Below, piece by piece: positions 54,454 to 63,859 of a DNA stretch of 64,000 nucleotides (positions are counted from its first letter, which is position 1; each line of letters starts with the position of its first letter). Both the position numbers and the translations under genes were made by a program. Below the pieces are notes generated by a model. It did not search any database and was not told the DNA's origin. It worked only from the letters and a program-made list of their open reading frames with translations. Origin of the DNA: JAFGXF01 sp963732595 (GTDB taxonomy: Bacteria > Chloroflexota > Anaerolineae > Anaerolineales > Anaerolineaceae); NCBI GenBank assembly GCA_963732595.1, contig CAVSZZ010000001.1:248001-312000 (forward strand). The letters are read 5' to 3'.

Positions 54454-54933
54454 TCAATCCTCTGGGTTCTTACCTGAAGCATGCAATTGCCATTTGGCGA
54501 TTAAACCTCGCCCGACATCCGCATGGGATACCAAACCGACCAATCTTCCGTCATGATCGACGACCGGCAGATCATGGATATTATGCTTGGTCATGATGGC
54601 TGCAGCATGGAAAAGGGTGAAGTCGATCTCGGCACTGATCGGCGGACCCATCAGTTGTTTCATCGACATGTTCATCTCTTCCAAGCTGGGCTTAGCCTTT
54701 TCTGTAGCGCCCAGGTCATGGATGAAATCCAGATCCTCCAGCATATCCAGGGATGCCGGCATCACCAGGTGCAGGATATCGCGCAGGGTGACAATGCCAA
54801 CCAATTTGGAATCACTGTCAACGACCGGCAGCATGCCGATAGGGTTTTCCATGAAAATATCGATCGCGTCAGAAACCAACTCATCAGCCTGAATGGATAT
54901 GACCATCTTTTTTAAATAAGGTTTAAGCTTCAT
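54454..54933 (-). CDS. CBS-pair domain protein
   Basis: 159 residues with two CBS modules. The first is near residues 5-60 (SDAIDIFMENPIGMLPVVDSDSKLVGIVTLRDIL, in short GMLPVVDSDSKLVGIVTLRD). The second is near 95-150 (HNIHDLPVVDHDGRLVGLVSHADV). CBS pairs bind adenine nucleotides such as AMP, ATP or c-di-AMP and gate partner proteins. The downstream permease starts four bases after its stop codon, so direct regulation of that permease is likely (inference). Start: AGGAG seven bases upstream. Confidence 0.9.
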   Translation of the reverse strand: MKLKPYLKKMVISIQADELVSDAIDIFMENPIGMLPVVDSDSKLVGIVTLRDILHLVMPASLDMLEDLDFIHDLGATEKAKPSLEEMNMSMKQLMGPPISAEIDFTLFHAAAIMTKHNIHDLPVVDHDGRLVGLVSHADVGRGLIAKWQLHASGKNPED

Positions 54934-55033
54934 GATTTCTCCTGAGTGGCTGGTGTTGCTTCAGCAAGGGATCCGGTAGGCGCAGGTCCGTCTGCAATCT
55001 ATTCTACCCGATTGATTTAGGAATTCGATGAGA

Positions 55034-57736
55034 TTAAAGTAACTTGCGTTTATTCAAGTCGATGAATACTTTAACGATGCTGGGGTCAAATTTTTTGCCG
55101 CTCTCTTCTTCGAGATAGGCGATCATGCGATCCGGATCCCACTTGTCACGATAGCTGCGGTTGCTGCCCAGGGCATCCCATACATCCACAACAGAGAAGA
55201 TGCGTGCCGCCAGCGGGATTTCCTCACCCTTCAAGCCGCGCGGGTAGCCCTGACCATCCCACCGTTCGTGATGGGCGTAAGGGATATCCAGAGAGGGTCT
55301 TAAGTATTGGATCGGCTGTAACAGATCATAGGCATACTGTGGGTGGCGCTGGATGATCAGCCGCTCTTCCTCGGTCAAAGGTCCGGCTTTGTTTAATATA
55401 TAATCCGGTATGCCCATCTTCCCAATATCATGAAGCAAGGCACCGCGGCGAATATTCACCAGGTCGTCCCCTGAAACGCCCAATTCCAATGCGAACCTGA
55501 CCACGATCATCGCCACGCGCTGTGTATGACCGATGGTTTCCTTGTCCCGCAGGTCCAGCGCTTTGACCCAACCTTCCAATGTGCTGTCATACGCGGCTGT
55601 GAGGTCTGCCAGCGCACGCTCCAGACGCTGGAACATCTCATCATTCTCAGTTGCAATGGCGGCCTGTCCGGCAAGTGTTTCATAAAATTCCATCCAGCCC
55701 GGATCCGGCTCCAGTGGGCTGCGATTGTAAACCTCGACCACACCCTTGACCTGCCCCTTGATGGTCATGGGGGTTGCGTACCCAACGACGAATCCTTCCT
55801 GTTGAAAGAGCCAAGGCAGGGAAGTATCCCCTTTATTGGCATCTGGCAGAATGATTGTCTGGCGATTAAGCACTGCTGTAGTAGCATGACTTTCACTCAG
55901 GCTGATTTCGAGCGGCTTCTTATCAGGATAATTGAAACCGCGATCAGCCACGATGACCAATTTTTTCTCGATGGGATCATAGGTCAGGATACAGACAGCA
56001 TCGACATTCATCATATTCATGATCTGGTCCACGATAACCGAAAAGACGATGCGGGCGTCGAAACTGGATGAAATCACCACATCGATCGCATGCAGCGCGC
56101 TTACCCGCTGGACCTGCAGCTGGACGCGTTCTTCATTCTTCCTGAAATCGGTGATATCCTCACCGATGCAGGCGATACCGGTCACATCGCCGGTGATGTC
56201 CTTCAACAGCGAAGTACTCCAGGAGATCAGGCGGGATGTTCCCTTGTTGGTCTTGATAACCGCTTCCAAATGCTGTGGCGCGCTTGTTAACAACTCGCCG
56301 ATTTTCTCGTAATCAAAATTACTGGACTCCGGGTCCATAAAGCGTTTGAAAAATGACTCACCGATGACTTCCTGGCGGGTGTGGCCCGTTAGCTTCAGGA
56401 GGTAATCGTTAATAAATTCCACCCGCCCTTCAGTATCCAGGATCATGGCAGCCAGATTAACAGTTTCAAGGAAATCCCTGAAGGATCTTTCAGTCACTTT
56501 CACTTTCTCCTCGGCCTGCTTCCTGACCGAGATATCCTTGATGTTTACCACAAATGCCCCGATCTCCGGGTCATCCAGCTGGTTGGTAACGATTGCCTGG
56601 ATCCAGATCCAAAGACCGTCCCTGGATTTCATGCGAACCTGATAGGTGCCGGTTTGATCGGGTGTCTTGCGCAGCTCGTCGAACACCTTGCGGACCTGGT
56701 CTTCATCATCCGGGTGTACCAGCCGCCGGAGATCCAATCCCAGCCAATCATCCGAAGAATAGCCCAGAATGTTGGTGATCGAAGGACTGCAATAGAGATG
56801 CTTGTAATCTGTGCTTAATAGTGTTATCGCATCCTGCGAGCGCTCGATCATCTTTCTGAAGCGGCTTTCACTACGGGCCAATTCTTCACCGGCCAATTTT
56901 CTTTCCGTGATATCCGTGTAATTGATCACCAATCCGCGAATGGATGGCTCTTTGACCAGGTTGGTGATGGTCCCTTCAAGCCATTTATATTCACCATTGG
57001 CGTGCTTCGCCCGCAGCTGCACTTCTACCATCGAGCCGGGCTTGTTCCCGACTTTCTTGAACTCTTTTTGAAGCATGGGCAGATCATCCGGATGGATGAT
57101 CTCAAAGATATTCAAGCCGACTGCTTCCCTGTCCGTTCGGCCCAGGATGGCATAATTCGAAGGAGCCCGGTAGGTCACCTCCCCCTCTGTATTGATGATG
57201 AGGATCATATCCCTGCTATTGCGTAACAGGTATTCGAATCGCTGTGAGGTATCAACCGGGACGCCCATCCGACCCTGTTCGCTGATCTCCTCAGATAATC
57301 TCCGGCTGCGATGCTTCATTTGTTCGATGATACCCTGTGCGTCTGCAATTGGCCTCTGGTAGAAAGCGGCAAATACTCCCACAACCTCCTTTTTCCAATT
57401 GCTGATGGGATATGCTATTAAACCACGAATACCCCAATTTTGGATATATGGGTCTTCCCTGCAATATACCTTTGCACTCTTTTTATATACTTTAACATGA
57501 TCGCTCTTAAGTATTTTACAGGGCGATTTGGTCAAGGGGTAAACAATATTCGGAATCCGTTTACCATCTTCCAAAATCGACAAGGTCTTGATATGTGAGC
57601 CGTCTTCCGCAATCACGCCCACAAAGCAGTAATCCGGCCTGGATGCGCCGTAAAACGACGACAGGATCCTATCCATTCTGGATTTCCCCAGAAGGCCACC
57701 CAAACCCATCATCCTTCGAAGTGTGCTCTCCGCCAT
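55034..57736 (-). CDS. PAS/GAF sensor with HD-GYP output (putative c-di-GMP phosphodiesterase)
   Basis: About 900 residues from ATG 57736 (an earlier TTG, 20 codons upstream, is possible). An N-terminal GAF-like region (about 20-150) and three PAS domains follow, near residues 165-290, 290-410 and 415-540. A GAF domain lies near 540-690 and an HD-GYP domain near 720-890. The output domain has LLHDIGKMGIPD, HHERWDGQGYPRGL and ARIFSVVDVWDALG. It shows no membrane helices, so it would be cytoplasmic and sense small molecules, redox or light through PAS/GAF, then hydrolyse cyclic di-GMP. The N-terminus is Cys-rich (CNFNVI, CFVG, CKIL, CRED), which could bind a cofactor or metal. Confidence 0.87.
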   Translation of the reverse strand: MAESTLRRMMGLGGLLGKSRMDRILSSFYGASRPDYCFVGVIAEDGSHIKTLSILEDGKRIPNIVYPLTKSPCKILKSDHVKVYKKSAKVYCREDPYIQNWGIRGLIAYPISNWKKEVVGVFAAFYQRPIADAQGIIEQMKHRSRRLSEEISEQGRMGVPVDTSQRFEYLLRNSRDMILIINTEGEVTYRAPSNYAILGRTDREAVGLNIFEIIHPDDLPMLQKEFKKVGNKPGSMVEVQLRAKHANGEYKWLEGTITNLVKEPSIRGLVINYTDITERKLAGEELARSESRFRKMIERSQDAITLLSTDYKHLYCSPSITNILGYSSDDWLGLDLRRLVHPDDEDQVRKVFDELRKTPDQTGTYQVRMKSRDGLWIWIQAIVTNQLDDPEIGAFVVNIKDISVRKQAEEKVKVTERSFRDFLETVNLAAMILDTEGRVEFINDYLLKLTGHTRQEVIGESFFKRFMDPESSNFDYEKIGELLTSAPQHLEAVIKTNKGTSRLISWSTSLLKDITGDVTGIACIGEDITDFRKNEERVQLQVQRVSALHAIDVVISSSFDARIVFSVIVDQIMNMMNVDAVCILTYDPIEKKLVIVADRGFNYPDKKPLEISLSESHATTAVLNRQTIILPDANKGDTSLPWLFQQEGFVVGYATPMTIKGQVKGVVEVYNRSPLEPDPGWMEFYETLAGQAAIATENDEMFQRLERALADLTAAYDSTLEGWVKALDLRDKETIGHTQRVAMIVVRFALELGVSGDDLVNIRRGALLHDIGKMGIPDYILNKAGPLTEEERLIIQRHPQYAYDLLQPIQYLRPSLDIPYAHHERWDGQGYPRGLKGEEIPLAARIFSVVDVWDALGSNRSYRDKWDPDRMIAYLEEESGKKFDPSIVKVFIDLNKRKLL

Positions 57737-57894
57737 TTCTTTCTGCAGCTTTTTGAAGCTGATTACATTGAAATTACAGCGTACCAAAGGATCCAAAACA
57801 CCGTAACGATTTCAAAGAAGAGGATACTTGTATGTAGTTAAGAAATAGTCCTTTTCCCTCTATTTTATACTATTAACGAATAATAATACATATT

Positions 57895-57922
57895 TGAGAG
57901 GGCAATCTCGATTGCCCTCTCA
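57895..57922 (-). terminator. Strong hairpin after the 57935 gene
   Basis: TGAGAGGGCAAT pairs with ATTGCCCTCTCA (12 bp) around CTCG, just past the stop codon of the minus-strand gene. The tail is A/T-mixed rather than a clean T-run. Confidence 0.7.
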
Positions 57923-57934
57923 ATAATTACTTTG

Positions 57935-58588
57935 TCAGTTGGTCTTTTTACTCAACATCGCTCCAAGTGCCTGCATCAATGTGGTGGCAACAAGTGTCCC
58001 GGAATCCTTCCGATAGGGTGCCGTTTTGGTCGGCTCTGCCATCAGGGCTTCCATCAAGGCTGTTAGCGTATCCTTGCCTTCCTGTTTGGACTTCATGTAC
58101 TCCATGCCGGCAGCAGCGATGGTTTGCCAATCGATGGTGGATTGACCGGAGCTGCTGGAGGGTGTCGTCTCGCCCGCACCGGTCAGGCTGCCCAACAGGG
58201 TGCCGAGCATATCCGTGGTTGCACTGCCGGTTTTCGAACTGGATTGGCCCCCACCCAGCAGGGTCTGGAGGAGTGTGGCGGCATTGTCCGCGTTAACGCT
58301 CTTGGCAGTGCGAAGTTCCCTGGCAGCCTGGTTCAAGGATTTGGAATAATACTGGGCAGATCCACTCTGCTTGGTACGCAACTGGGAGGCTGCGGTCTTG
58401 AGTTGTACGGCAGGGGTGGCTGTGCTGTTCTGCTGCATGACATTGGCGATGGTGTTAAAGATATCCACCATGTTGTCGCCATGATCGTGATTGTAGGTGT
58501 CCGCTTGATTTAGCTGTGTCTGATTCTGCTCCATCACCTTGCTGACTGTTTGAAATAATTTAGCTAGATCGACCTCATTTGTAGCCAT
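57935..58588 (-). CDS. Small helical protein of unknown function
   Basis: 217 residues, highly polar and Gln/Thr/Ser/Ala-rich, with no membrane helix or signal peptide. Helical stretches (VDLAKLFQTVSKVMEQNQTQLNQ) alternate with a low-complexity Ser/Gly/Thr linker near residues 115-150 (GGGQSSSKTG, TTPSSSSGQS). The C-terminus is GTLVATTLMQALGAMLSKK. I do not recognise it with confidence. The repeated TLLQTLLGGGQ / MLGTLLGSLTG pattern recalls DUF937-like or amyloid-like assemblies, but this is a weak guess. Start: AGAGG six bases upstream; a strong hairpin follows the stop codon. Confidence 0.7.
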   Translation of the reverse strand: MATNEVDLAKLFQTVSKVMEQNQTQLNQADTYNHDHGDNMVDIFNTIANVMQQNSTATPAVQLKTAASQLRTKQSGSAQYYSKSLNQAARELRTAKSVNADNAATLLQTLLGGGQSSSKTGSATTDMLGTLLGSLTGAGETTPSSSSGQSTIDWQTIAAAGMEYMKSKQEGKDTLTALMEALMAEPTKTAPYRKDSGTLVATTLMQALGAMLSKKTN

Positions 58589-58841
58589 TAATTCCTCTTT
58601 TCTGATTTACGAAGAAGACAAGCAAGCCATTTTCGCAATTGGTTGCCCAAAGTGAGCCTTCGTTGTGGGTGGCCTGGTCAATTAAATAGACCAATTTCAT
58701 TCAATCGGGTTCATTCACCTGGTTTCTCTTGCCCCTCCTGAGGGATTAATCGGATAATAACATAGAATACCGATAAAGCAAGAGGTATGAATTTATCATA
58801 GATTTATTAACAATGCTCAGGCACGATGATAGAATTAACCG

Positions 58842-59575
58842 GTGAGCAACCAGCCGGTCGACCTTTGGACCATCCACCTCGAATCCCAGTTGCCTTATCT
58901 CAATACGAATCTGAACCTGCTGTCAGACCAGGAAAAAGCCCGCCTGGACCGTTTTCATTTTATTGAAGATAAGCAGCAATATGCTGCGGCACATGTCGGC
59001 TTGCGTCGCATTTTAGCCGGCTATTTGTCCATCGATCCGAAAACCATCCGATTCACACTCAATTCGCATGCAAAACCGGCCGTGGTGGATGACCAGAACC
59101 AGAAGAGGCTGCATTTCAACCTCTCACATTCCAGGGGGCTGGCACTGGTCGCTGTCAGCATGCTGCGCCCGGTCGGTGTCGATGTGGAGAGGATCAAGCC
59201 GTTGACCGATCACCTTAAACTGGCTGAACGCCATTTTGCACCTGATGAGGTCGCTGCATTAAAAAGCCTTGACCCGACTGCTTCACCGGCGGCCTTCATT
59301 CAACTGTGGGCAGGCAAGGAGGCTTTCGTCAAAGCCAGGGGCAGTGGCATGAGTCTGCCCCTTAATTCTTTCAGCCTGGCGGCTTTAATCTGCCAGGTCC
59401 GGACAGATCAGAGTTGTACCTCCAGGATCCCAAGCGATGGCCGTCCTGGTGGATCTCAACGCTTCATTTACCCGGCAGCTATCTGGGTGCGGTGGCCTGT
59501 GCAGGGAGACAGCGGGGTCAGTTCAATTATCTGATCCGGATACAGACGCGAAATAACATCTTGAAGCTTAATTGA
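58842..59575 (+). pseudogene. 4'-phosphopantetheinyl transferase (Sfp type), frameshifted near its end
   Basis: Starts at GTG 58842. It has RFHFIEDKQQYAAAHVGLRR, the substrate-binding FNLSHSRGLALVAV, the Mg-binding VGVDVERIKP, and the second acid motif FIQLWAGKEAFVKARGSGMSLPL; these are the Sfp-type family motifs. After SFSLA the frame leaves the family. The expected C-terminus, GPDRSELYLQDPKRWPSWW then PGSYLGAVACAG, lies one frame over and ends at 59575. The frame change is at about 59375-59392. The enzyme attaches the phosphopantetheine arm of CoA to carrier proteins of fatty acid or polyketide/peptide synthesis. All catalytic motifs precede the damage. Confidence 0.85.
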
Positions 59576-59586
59576 ATTATTAAAAA

Positions 59587-59625
59587 CCTCCCAGCACTTA
59601 ACGGTATAATGCCTTCTCTGGGAGG
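59587..59625 (+). promoter_or_regulatory. Inverted repeat around a -10 box and ribosome-binding site
   Basis: CCTCCCAG (59587-59594) and CTGGGAGG (59618-59625) are perfect arms. TATAAT at 59605-59610 lies between them and the second arm includes the GGGAGG site before the desulfurase start. Could be an operator or an RNA hairpin masking the ribosome-binding site. Confidence 0.45.
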
Positions 59626-59649
59626 CCTGCGAAGACCTTGCCAACAACC

Positions 59650-60866
59650 ATGAAAGATATCCTCTCACTGAGAAATGATTTTCCCCTGCTGGAGACAACC
59701 GCCGGACAAAAACCGGTCGTGTATCTCGATACAGCCTGCCAGAGCTTGCGTCCAAAAGTCGTGATGGCGGCCATCACACGCTATTATATGGAAGAGCCAG
59801 CCTGTGCCGGGCGCAGCATGCATCATCTGGCAGCCGCCGTCACGCGAGACGTCGATTCGGCGCGCAGCCTGATCGCCCGGCATCTCCACGCAGCCCGCAG
59901 CGAAGAGATCATCTTCACCCGCAATACCACCGAAGCCATCAACCTGGTTGCCAATTCCCTGGGATTGAAACGGGGTGATGTTGTCCTGATCTCCGACAAG
60001 GAACACAATTCGAACCTGATCCCCTGGCAGCGATTGGCCAGGCGGGATGGGGTGATCATAAAAGTCATCCCCGGTTTGCCGGATAACACTTTCGATATGG
60101 CCGCCTATGAAGCCGCTCTAAATGAGACAAGTCAAACTGGTGTCGATGGGCATGACTTCCAACCTGGATGGCGTGACCCTACCCGTGCAGGAAGTCATCC
60201 GGAAAGCCCACAAGCAGGGTGCTCTCGTGCTGTTGGACGCAGCCCAATCTGCACCTCATCAAAATCTAAATGTTAAAGCCCTGGATGTGGACTTCCTGGC
60301 TTTTTCAGGCCATAAGATGCTCGGTCCATCGGGCACGGGTATTCTTTACGGCAAATACAAACTGCTCGAAAGGTTGGAACCCTTCCTGGTGGGCGGAGAC
60401 ACCGTCTCTTCCTCGACCTACGAAACCTGTGAATTCCTGCCGCCTCCGGCCAAGTTCGAGGCGGGCCTGCAGGATTACGCCGGCATCATCGGACTGGATG
60501 CTGCTGTACAATATCTGAACGGGATCGGTTTCGATGCGATCCAAAAGCATGAATTGATGCTCAACGAATTCCTAACCCGGGAAACCAAGGGACTCGAAGG
60601 GATGCATCTCATCGGTCCGGCCGATGCCCGGCTGCAGAGGCGGCATCTTCTCTTTCTATATTGACGGGTTGGATCATCATCGCATCGCTCTAATGTTGGA
60701 CCAGATGGCCGGCATCGTTGTTCGCTCCGGACAACATTGCGTGCACTCCTGGTTCCATGCGCGCGGCCTGGCAGGCTCGGTACGGGCATCCCTGTATTTT
60801 TATAACTCCCTTCAGGATGTGGAAAGCCTGGTAGCCAATCTTCATAAGATCAGAAAGGTTCTCTAA
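59650..60866 (+). pseudogene. Cysteine desulfurase-like class V aminotransferase, frameshifted twice
   Basis: A SufS/CsdA-like PLP enzyme that can be read only by changing frame twice. Piece 1 (59650 to about 60120; a TTG at 59638 is an alternative start) has YLDTACQSLRPKVV and IIFTRNTTEAINLVANSLG and HNSNLIPW. Piece 2 (about 60122 to 60640) has the PLP lysine in FSGHKMLGPSGTG and QSAPHQNLNVKALDVDFLAF. Piece 3 (about 60640 to 60866) has IVVRSGQHCVHSWF, the catalytic-Cys region, and ends RASLYFYNS. Family members remove sulfur from cysteine for Fe-S or thiol biosynthesis. Each break costs one or two bases; all motifs survive, as expected from consensus errors. Confidence 0.85.
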
Positions 60867-60872
60867 CCGATC

Positions 60873-61814
60873 ATGTTCTGCGTCATCTCCGCCATTGTCC
60901 TGTCCATTATGGGACTCTTCAGCGCATCCAATCGGGTCCTCGCGAAGGAAGCCCTGGATTGCGTCTTCCGGCGTGTCACCCTGCGCCCCTGCAACACGGG
61001 ATTCGATCAAAAAATGAAAGCGCGCCTCCTGGGCATGGTGATCACCCGTTCAGAAAAAGCCGCGCGTTTCCTAAACCGGAATTTCGAATACATCGCCTGG
61101 ATCTTCTTCGTCCTGCTTCTTTCCAGCGGCATCTTCACCCTGCGCGGGGTTTACCTGTTTTACACGACCGGTAGCTGCAACGGATTAAATGACACCGGGT
61201 TGTGTGTGTTCGATCCGACCGGCAAGAATAATGAAACGTCGATTATTGATGAAGGTTGCCGCCCGGGCGACCTCGTAACCGGTTCGGAGTTGACCCTCGA
61301 GTACATCGACCTGTCCGGTTTTCCCGTACTCAACCCTGAGAACCCGGATCAGATCGTCTTCGTCGGCTGCTTCGCCTGCGATTACACCCGCAAAGCCTAC
61401 CCGCTGGTCAAGGAACTGGTGGAGAAGACAGGTGCCAGCTTCACATTCCTTGAATACCAGGTCAAGGAACTATCGGACCTGGATGCCCGTTATGCGACCT
61501 GCGTCTACCAGCAGGATCCAGCGCTCTACTGGGATTATGCCGATCAGCTGTTTGCCGCAGATAAAACCGACCTGGATAGTGAAGAATTCCTGAGTGAAAC
61601 GGCCCGCTCAACCGGCCTTGACACGATCCAACTGGCGGCATGCGCCAGCGATCCGGCCACCGAGACCCTGGTTCAGGACCAGTTCAAGCAGATAACCTAT
61701 ACGAACTTCCGGGGTACACCCACCGTATTCATTAATGGTAAAGCCCTGGTGGGTCCCAAACCCTATCGTGTCTATGCCATCATGTTGGATGGCTTCTTCT
61801 TCTGGTTTAAGTAA
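60873..61814 (+). CDS. Membrane-anchored thioredoxin-like/DsbA-like protein
   Basis: 313 residues. An N-terminal hydrophobic segment, then DCVFRRVTLRPCNTGFDQKMKARLLG with two Cys. A second membrane helix lies near residues 73-98 (YIAWIFFVLLLSSGIFTLRG). An extracytoplasmic thioredoxin-like domain follows with FVGCFACDYTRKAYPLV (CxxC near residue 166) and TPTVFINGKALVGPKPY, the cis-Pro-type TPT and C-terminal motifs of DsbA-like proteins. Several further Cys residues precede CxxC (SCNGLNDTGLCVFD, DEGCRPGD). It probably makes or transfers disulfides outside the cell. It starts six bases after the desulfurase gene, so they share an operon. Confidence 0.8.
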   Translation: MFCVISAIVLSIMGLFSASNRVLAKEALDCVFRRVTLRPCNTGFDQKMKARLLGMVITRSEKAARFLNRNFEYIAWIFFVLLLSSGIFTLRGVYLFYTTGSCNGLNDTGLCVFDPTGKNNETSIIDEGCRPGDLVTGSELTLEYIDLSGFPVLNPENPDQIVFVGCFACDYTRKAYPLVKELVEKTGASFTFLEYQVKELSDLDARYATCVYQQDPALYWDYADQLFAADKTDLDSEEFLSETARSTGLDTIQLAACASDPATETLVQDQFKQITYTNFRGTPTVFINGKALVGPKPYRVYAIMLDGFFFWFK

Positions 61815-61846
61815 TCTGACATCGGTCAATTCAGGAGGGCAGAGCA

Positions 61847-62476
61847 ATGAGCAAGACATTCAGCATGTGGCGCCCCCACCCCTGGCACGGGCTTGAGATC
61901 GGGCCTGAACCACCACGCATCGTTAATGCTTTTATCGAATTAACCCCCTTCGACCTGGTTAAATATGAGATCGACAAGAATTCAGGTTATCTGAGGGCCG
62001 ATCGCCCCCAGCGGACATCCTCCCAGCCGCCTGCCCTGTACGGGTTCATCCCCCAAACGCTGTGCGCCGAGAATTTCAGAAAGCTTTCACCGCACGCCAA
62101 GCGTGGCGATGGCGACCCGCTGGATATCTGTGTGCTCTGTGAACGCCCGATCACCAAGGCTGAGATCATCCTGCATGCCAAGGTCGTAGGTGGTATCCAG
62201 TTGATCGACGATGATGAAGCGGATGACAAGATCGTGGCTGTCCTGCAGACCGATTTTGTTTACGGTCACATGGAGAACCTTTCAGAGCTGCCGCCAGTCC
62301 TGGTCGAAAGGCTCGAGCATTACTTCAGCACCTACAAACTCGTACCCGATCACAAGCAGCGCATCTACATCCACGAACACTACAATCAAGCGTATGCGCT
62401 TAAAGTCATCCAGGCTGCCATCCAGGATTACCACGAAGTGTTCGGTTTACAGGATCCATCCATCCTCGCCAAATAA
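61847..62476 (+). CDS. ppa: Family I inorganic pyrophosphatase
   Basis: 209 residues with the family I signature GDGDPLDICVL (near residue 87), plus EIDKNSGYLRADRPQ, LYGFIPQTLC and YVYGH-like DFVYGHMENL. Family I enzymes are Mg-dependent and hydrolyse PPi released by biosynthesis. The Lys and Tyr/Asp ligands are in place. Cytoplasmic. The start has an AGGAGG-type site; it lies 32 bases after the DsbA-like gene on the same strand. Confidence 0.93.
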   Translation: MSKTFSMWRPHPWHGLEIGPEPPRIVNAFIELTPFDLVKYEIDKNSGYLRADRPQRTSSQPPALYGFIPQTLCAENFRKLSPHAKRGDGDPLDICVLCERPITKAEIILHAKVVGGIQLIDDDEADDKIVAVLQTDFVYGHMENLSELPPVLVERLEHYFSTYKLVPDHKQRIYIHEHYNQAYALKVIQAAIQDYHEVFGLQDPSILAK

Positions 62477-62548
62477 CCGCCCAGTGCGGATTCCAATACA
62501 GGTATAATGATTTCAAAAGGCTGATCGGAGGAACGTGGTGGCGCACGC

Positions 62549-63859
62549 ATGATGTCTGATCCCAATCCGACCCGTCAGCGCGCAATCGATGAGCTTAAAG
62601 CGCTGACCAAAGTTGCAGCAGCATTGGTTTCACCCAAGGATTTACCCGAGCTGCTCCAGGGGGTGATGCAATCCATCATAGAAGCGCTCAAACAAGCCGA
62701 TATCGGAACGATCATGCTGTGGGATGAGCCCGGCAGCTGTTTTCGCCCGATCTCAGCATACGGTCTCAATCCAGGGCTTCTCGATGAAATAAAATTACAT
62801 GCAGGTGAGTCCATAACCGGTAAGGTGTTCAACTCCGGTCAGGCTTGCCTGTTTTCCACCAGCGGGGATGTGTCTGAAGCCATGTCCGACATGGATCCCC
62901 ACACCCGCCAGGTCATGATACGGGCGGCCGGGACAGATGCCATCCCACAATGTGTCATTGCGGCCCCGATCTCCGTGGCTGGGCAAAAATACGGGGTTCT
63001 TATCCTCGAAAGCATTCAAACAGATAATCCTTTTACCGATCAGGATCTCCCTTTTATCCAGACGCTGGCTGATTTAATTGCCCTGGCCGTTGACCGTTCA
63101 AGGCTCGAGATCCGCAATGGGGCGGATCGTGAATCCCTGCGGGTGGATCACCTGAGGAGCGAAGTGCTCGGCACGCTTTCCCATGAGCTTCGCCTGCCAC
63201 TAGCCACCATCCGAGGTTATGCCACGGCCATGCTGCTGGAAGAGGTAACCTGGAGCGAGGATAAGAAATTGGAGTTTCTGCGCCAGATCGAAAGCGCATG
63301 TGATGACATGGATGGCATGTTGAAAGCGATCCTGGATTCTTCCCTGATCGCTGCTGATCAACTGGAGCTGGAGCTGCAGCCCGTGCGTTTGCAGCATGTC
63401 GCCAACGAGATTGCCGGAGAGATCGAATATCGCAGTCCCGCGCATCACCCGGTGGTGGATTTTCCGAGCGACTTTCCGCTCATCTCAGCTGATCTGCACT
63501 GGATCAGGCAGGTATTCCGTAACCTGATCGATAATGCCATAAAATACTCACCCAATGGAGGTCTGATCGTTATCCGGGGTGAAGCCCGCGCTGACGATGT
63601 GGTGGTTAACATCTCCGACCAGGGCGTTGGTATCTCTCCCGAGCATTTGATCCCATTATTTGAAAAATATTTCAGGGTCCGGAATGCTGCCACCCTGCAT
63701 ATCTCCGGAACCGGGTTGGGCCTTCCGATCGCGCGCGCGATCGTTGAGGCACACGCGGGTCATATCTGGGTCGACAGTCATCTCGATGAGGGCACGACCA
63801 TCTCCTTTTCCCTGCCCATTGATCGTAAACAGACCTCTCCAAAGAGGAAGGCGTCATGA
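62549..63859 (+). CDS. GAF-domain sensor histidine kinase
   Basis: 436 residues. A GAF domain (about 25-185) senses a ligand or redox state. The dimerisation/phosphoacceptor helix carries the H-box SHELRLPLATIRGYATAM (near 210), followed by the ATPase with N-box NLIDNAIKYSPNGG (near 324), DQGVGISPEH and GTGLGLPIARAIVEAHAG. It is cytoplasmic, as no membrane helix is present. The gene overlaps the response regulator start by four bases (ATGA), so the two are one operon and probably one two-component pathway. The GGAGG upstream is about 18 bases from the ATG, a loose fit. Confidence 0.92.
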   Translation: MMSDPNPTRQRAIDELKALTKVAAALVSPKDLPELLQGVMQSIIEALKQADIGTIMLWDEPGSCFRPISAYGLNPGLLDEIKLHAGESITGKVFNSGQACLFSTSGDVSEAMSDMDPHTRQVMIRAAGTDAIPQCVIAAPISVAGQKYGVLILESIQTDNPFTDQDLPFIQTLADLIALAVDRSRLEIRNGADRESLRVDHLRSEVLGTLSHELRLPLATIRGYATAMLLEEVTWSEDKKLEFLRQIESACDDMDGMLKAILDSSLIAADQLELELQPVRLQHVANEIAGEIEYRSPAHHPVVDFPSDFPLISADLHWIRQVFRNLIDNAIKYSPNGGLIVIRGEARADDVVVNISDQGVGISPEHLIPLFEKYFRVRNAATLHISGTGLGLPIARAIVEAHAGHIWVDSHLDEGTTISFSLPIDRKQTSPKRKAS

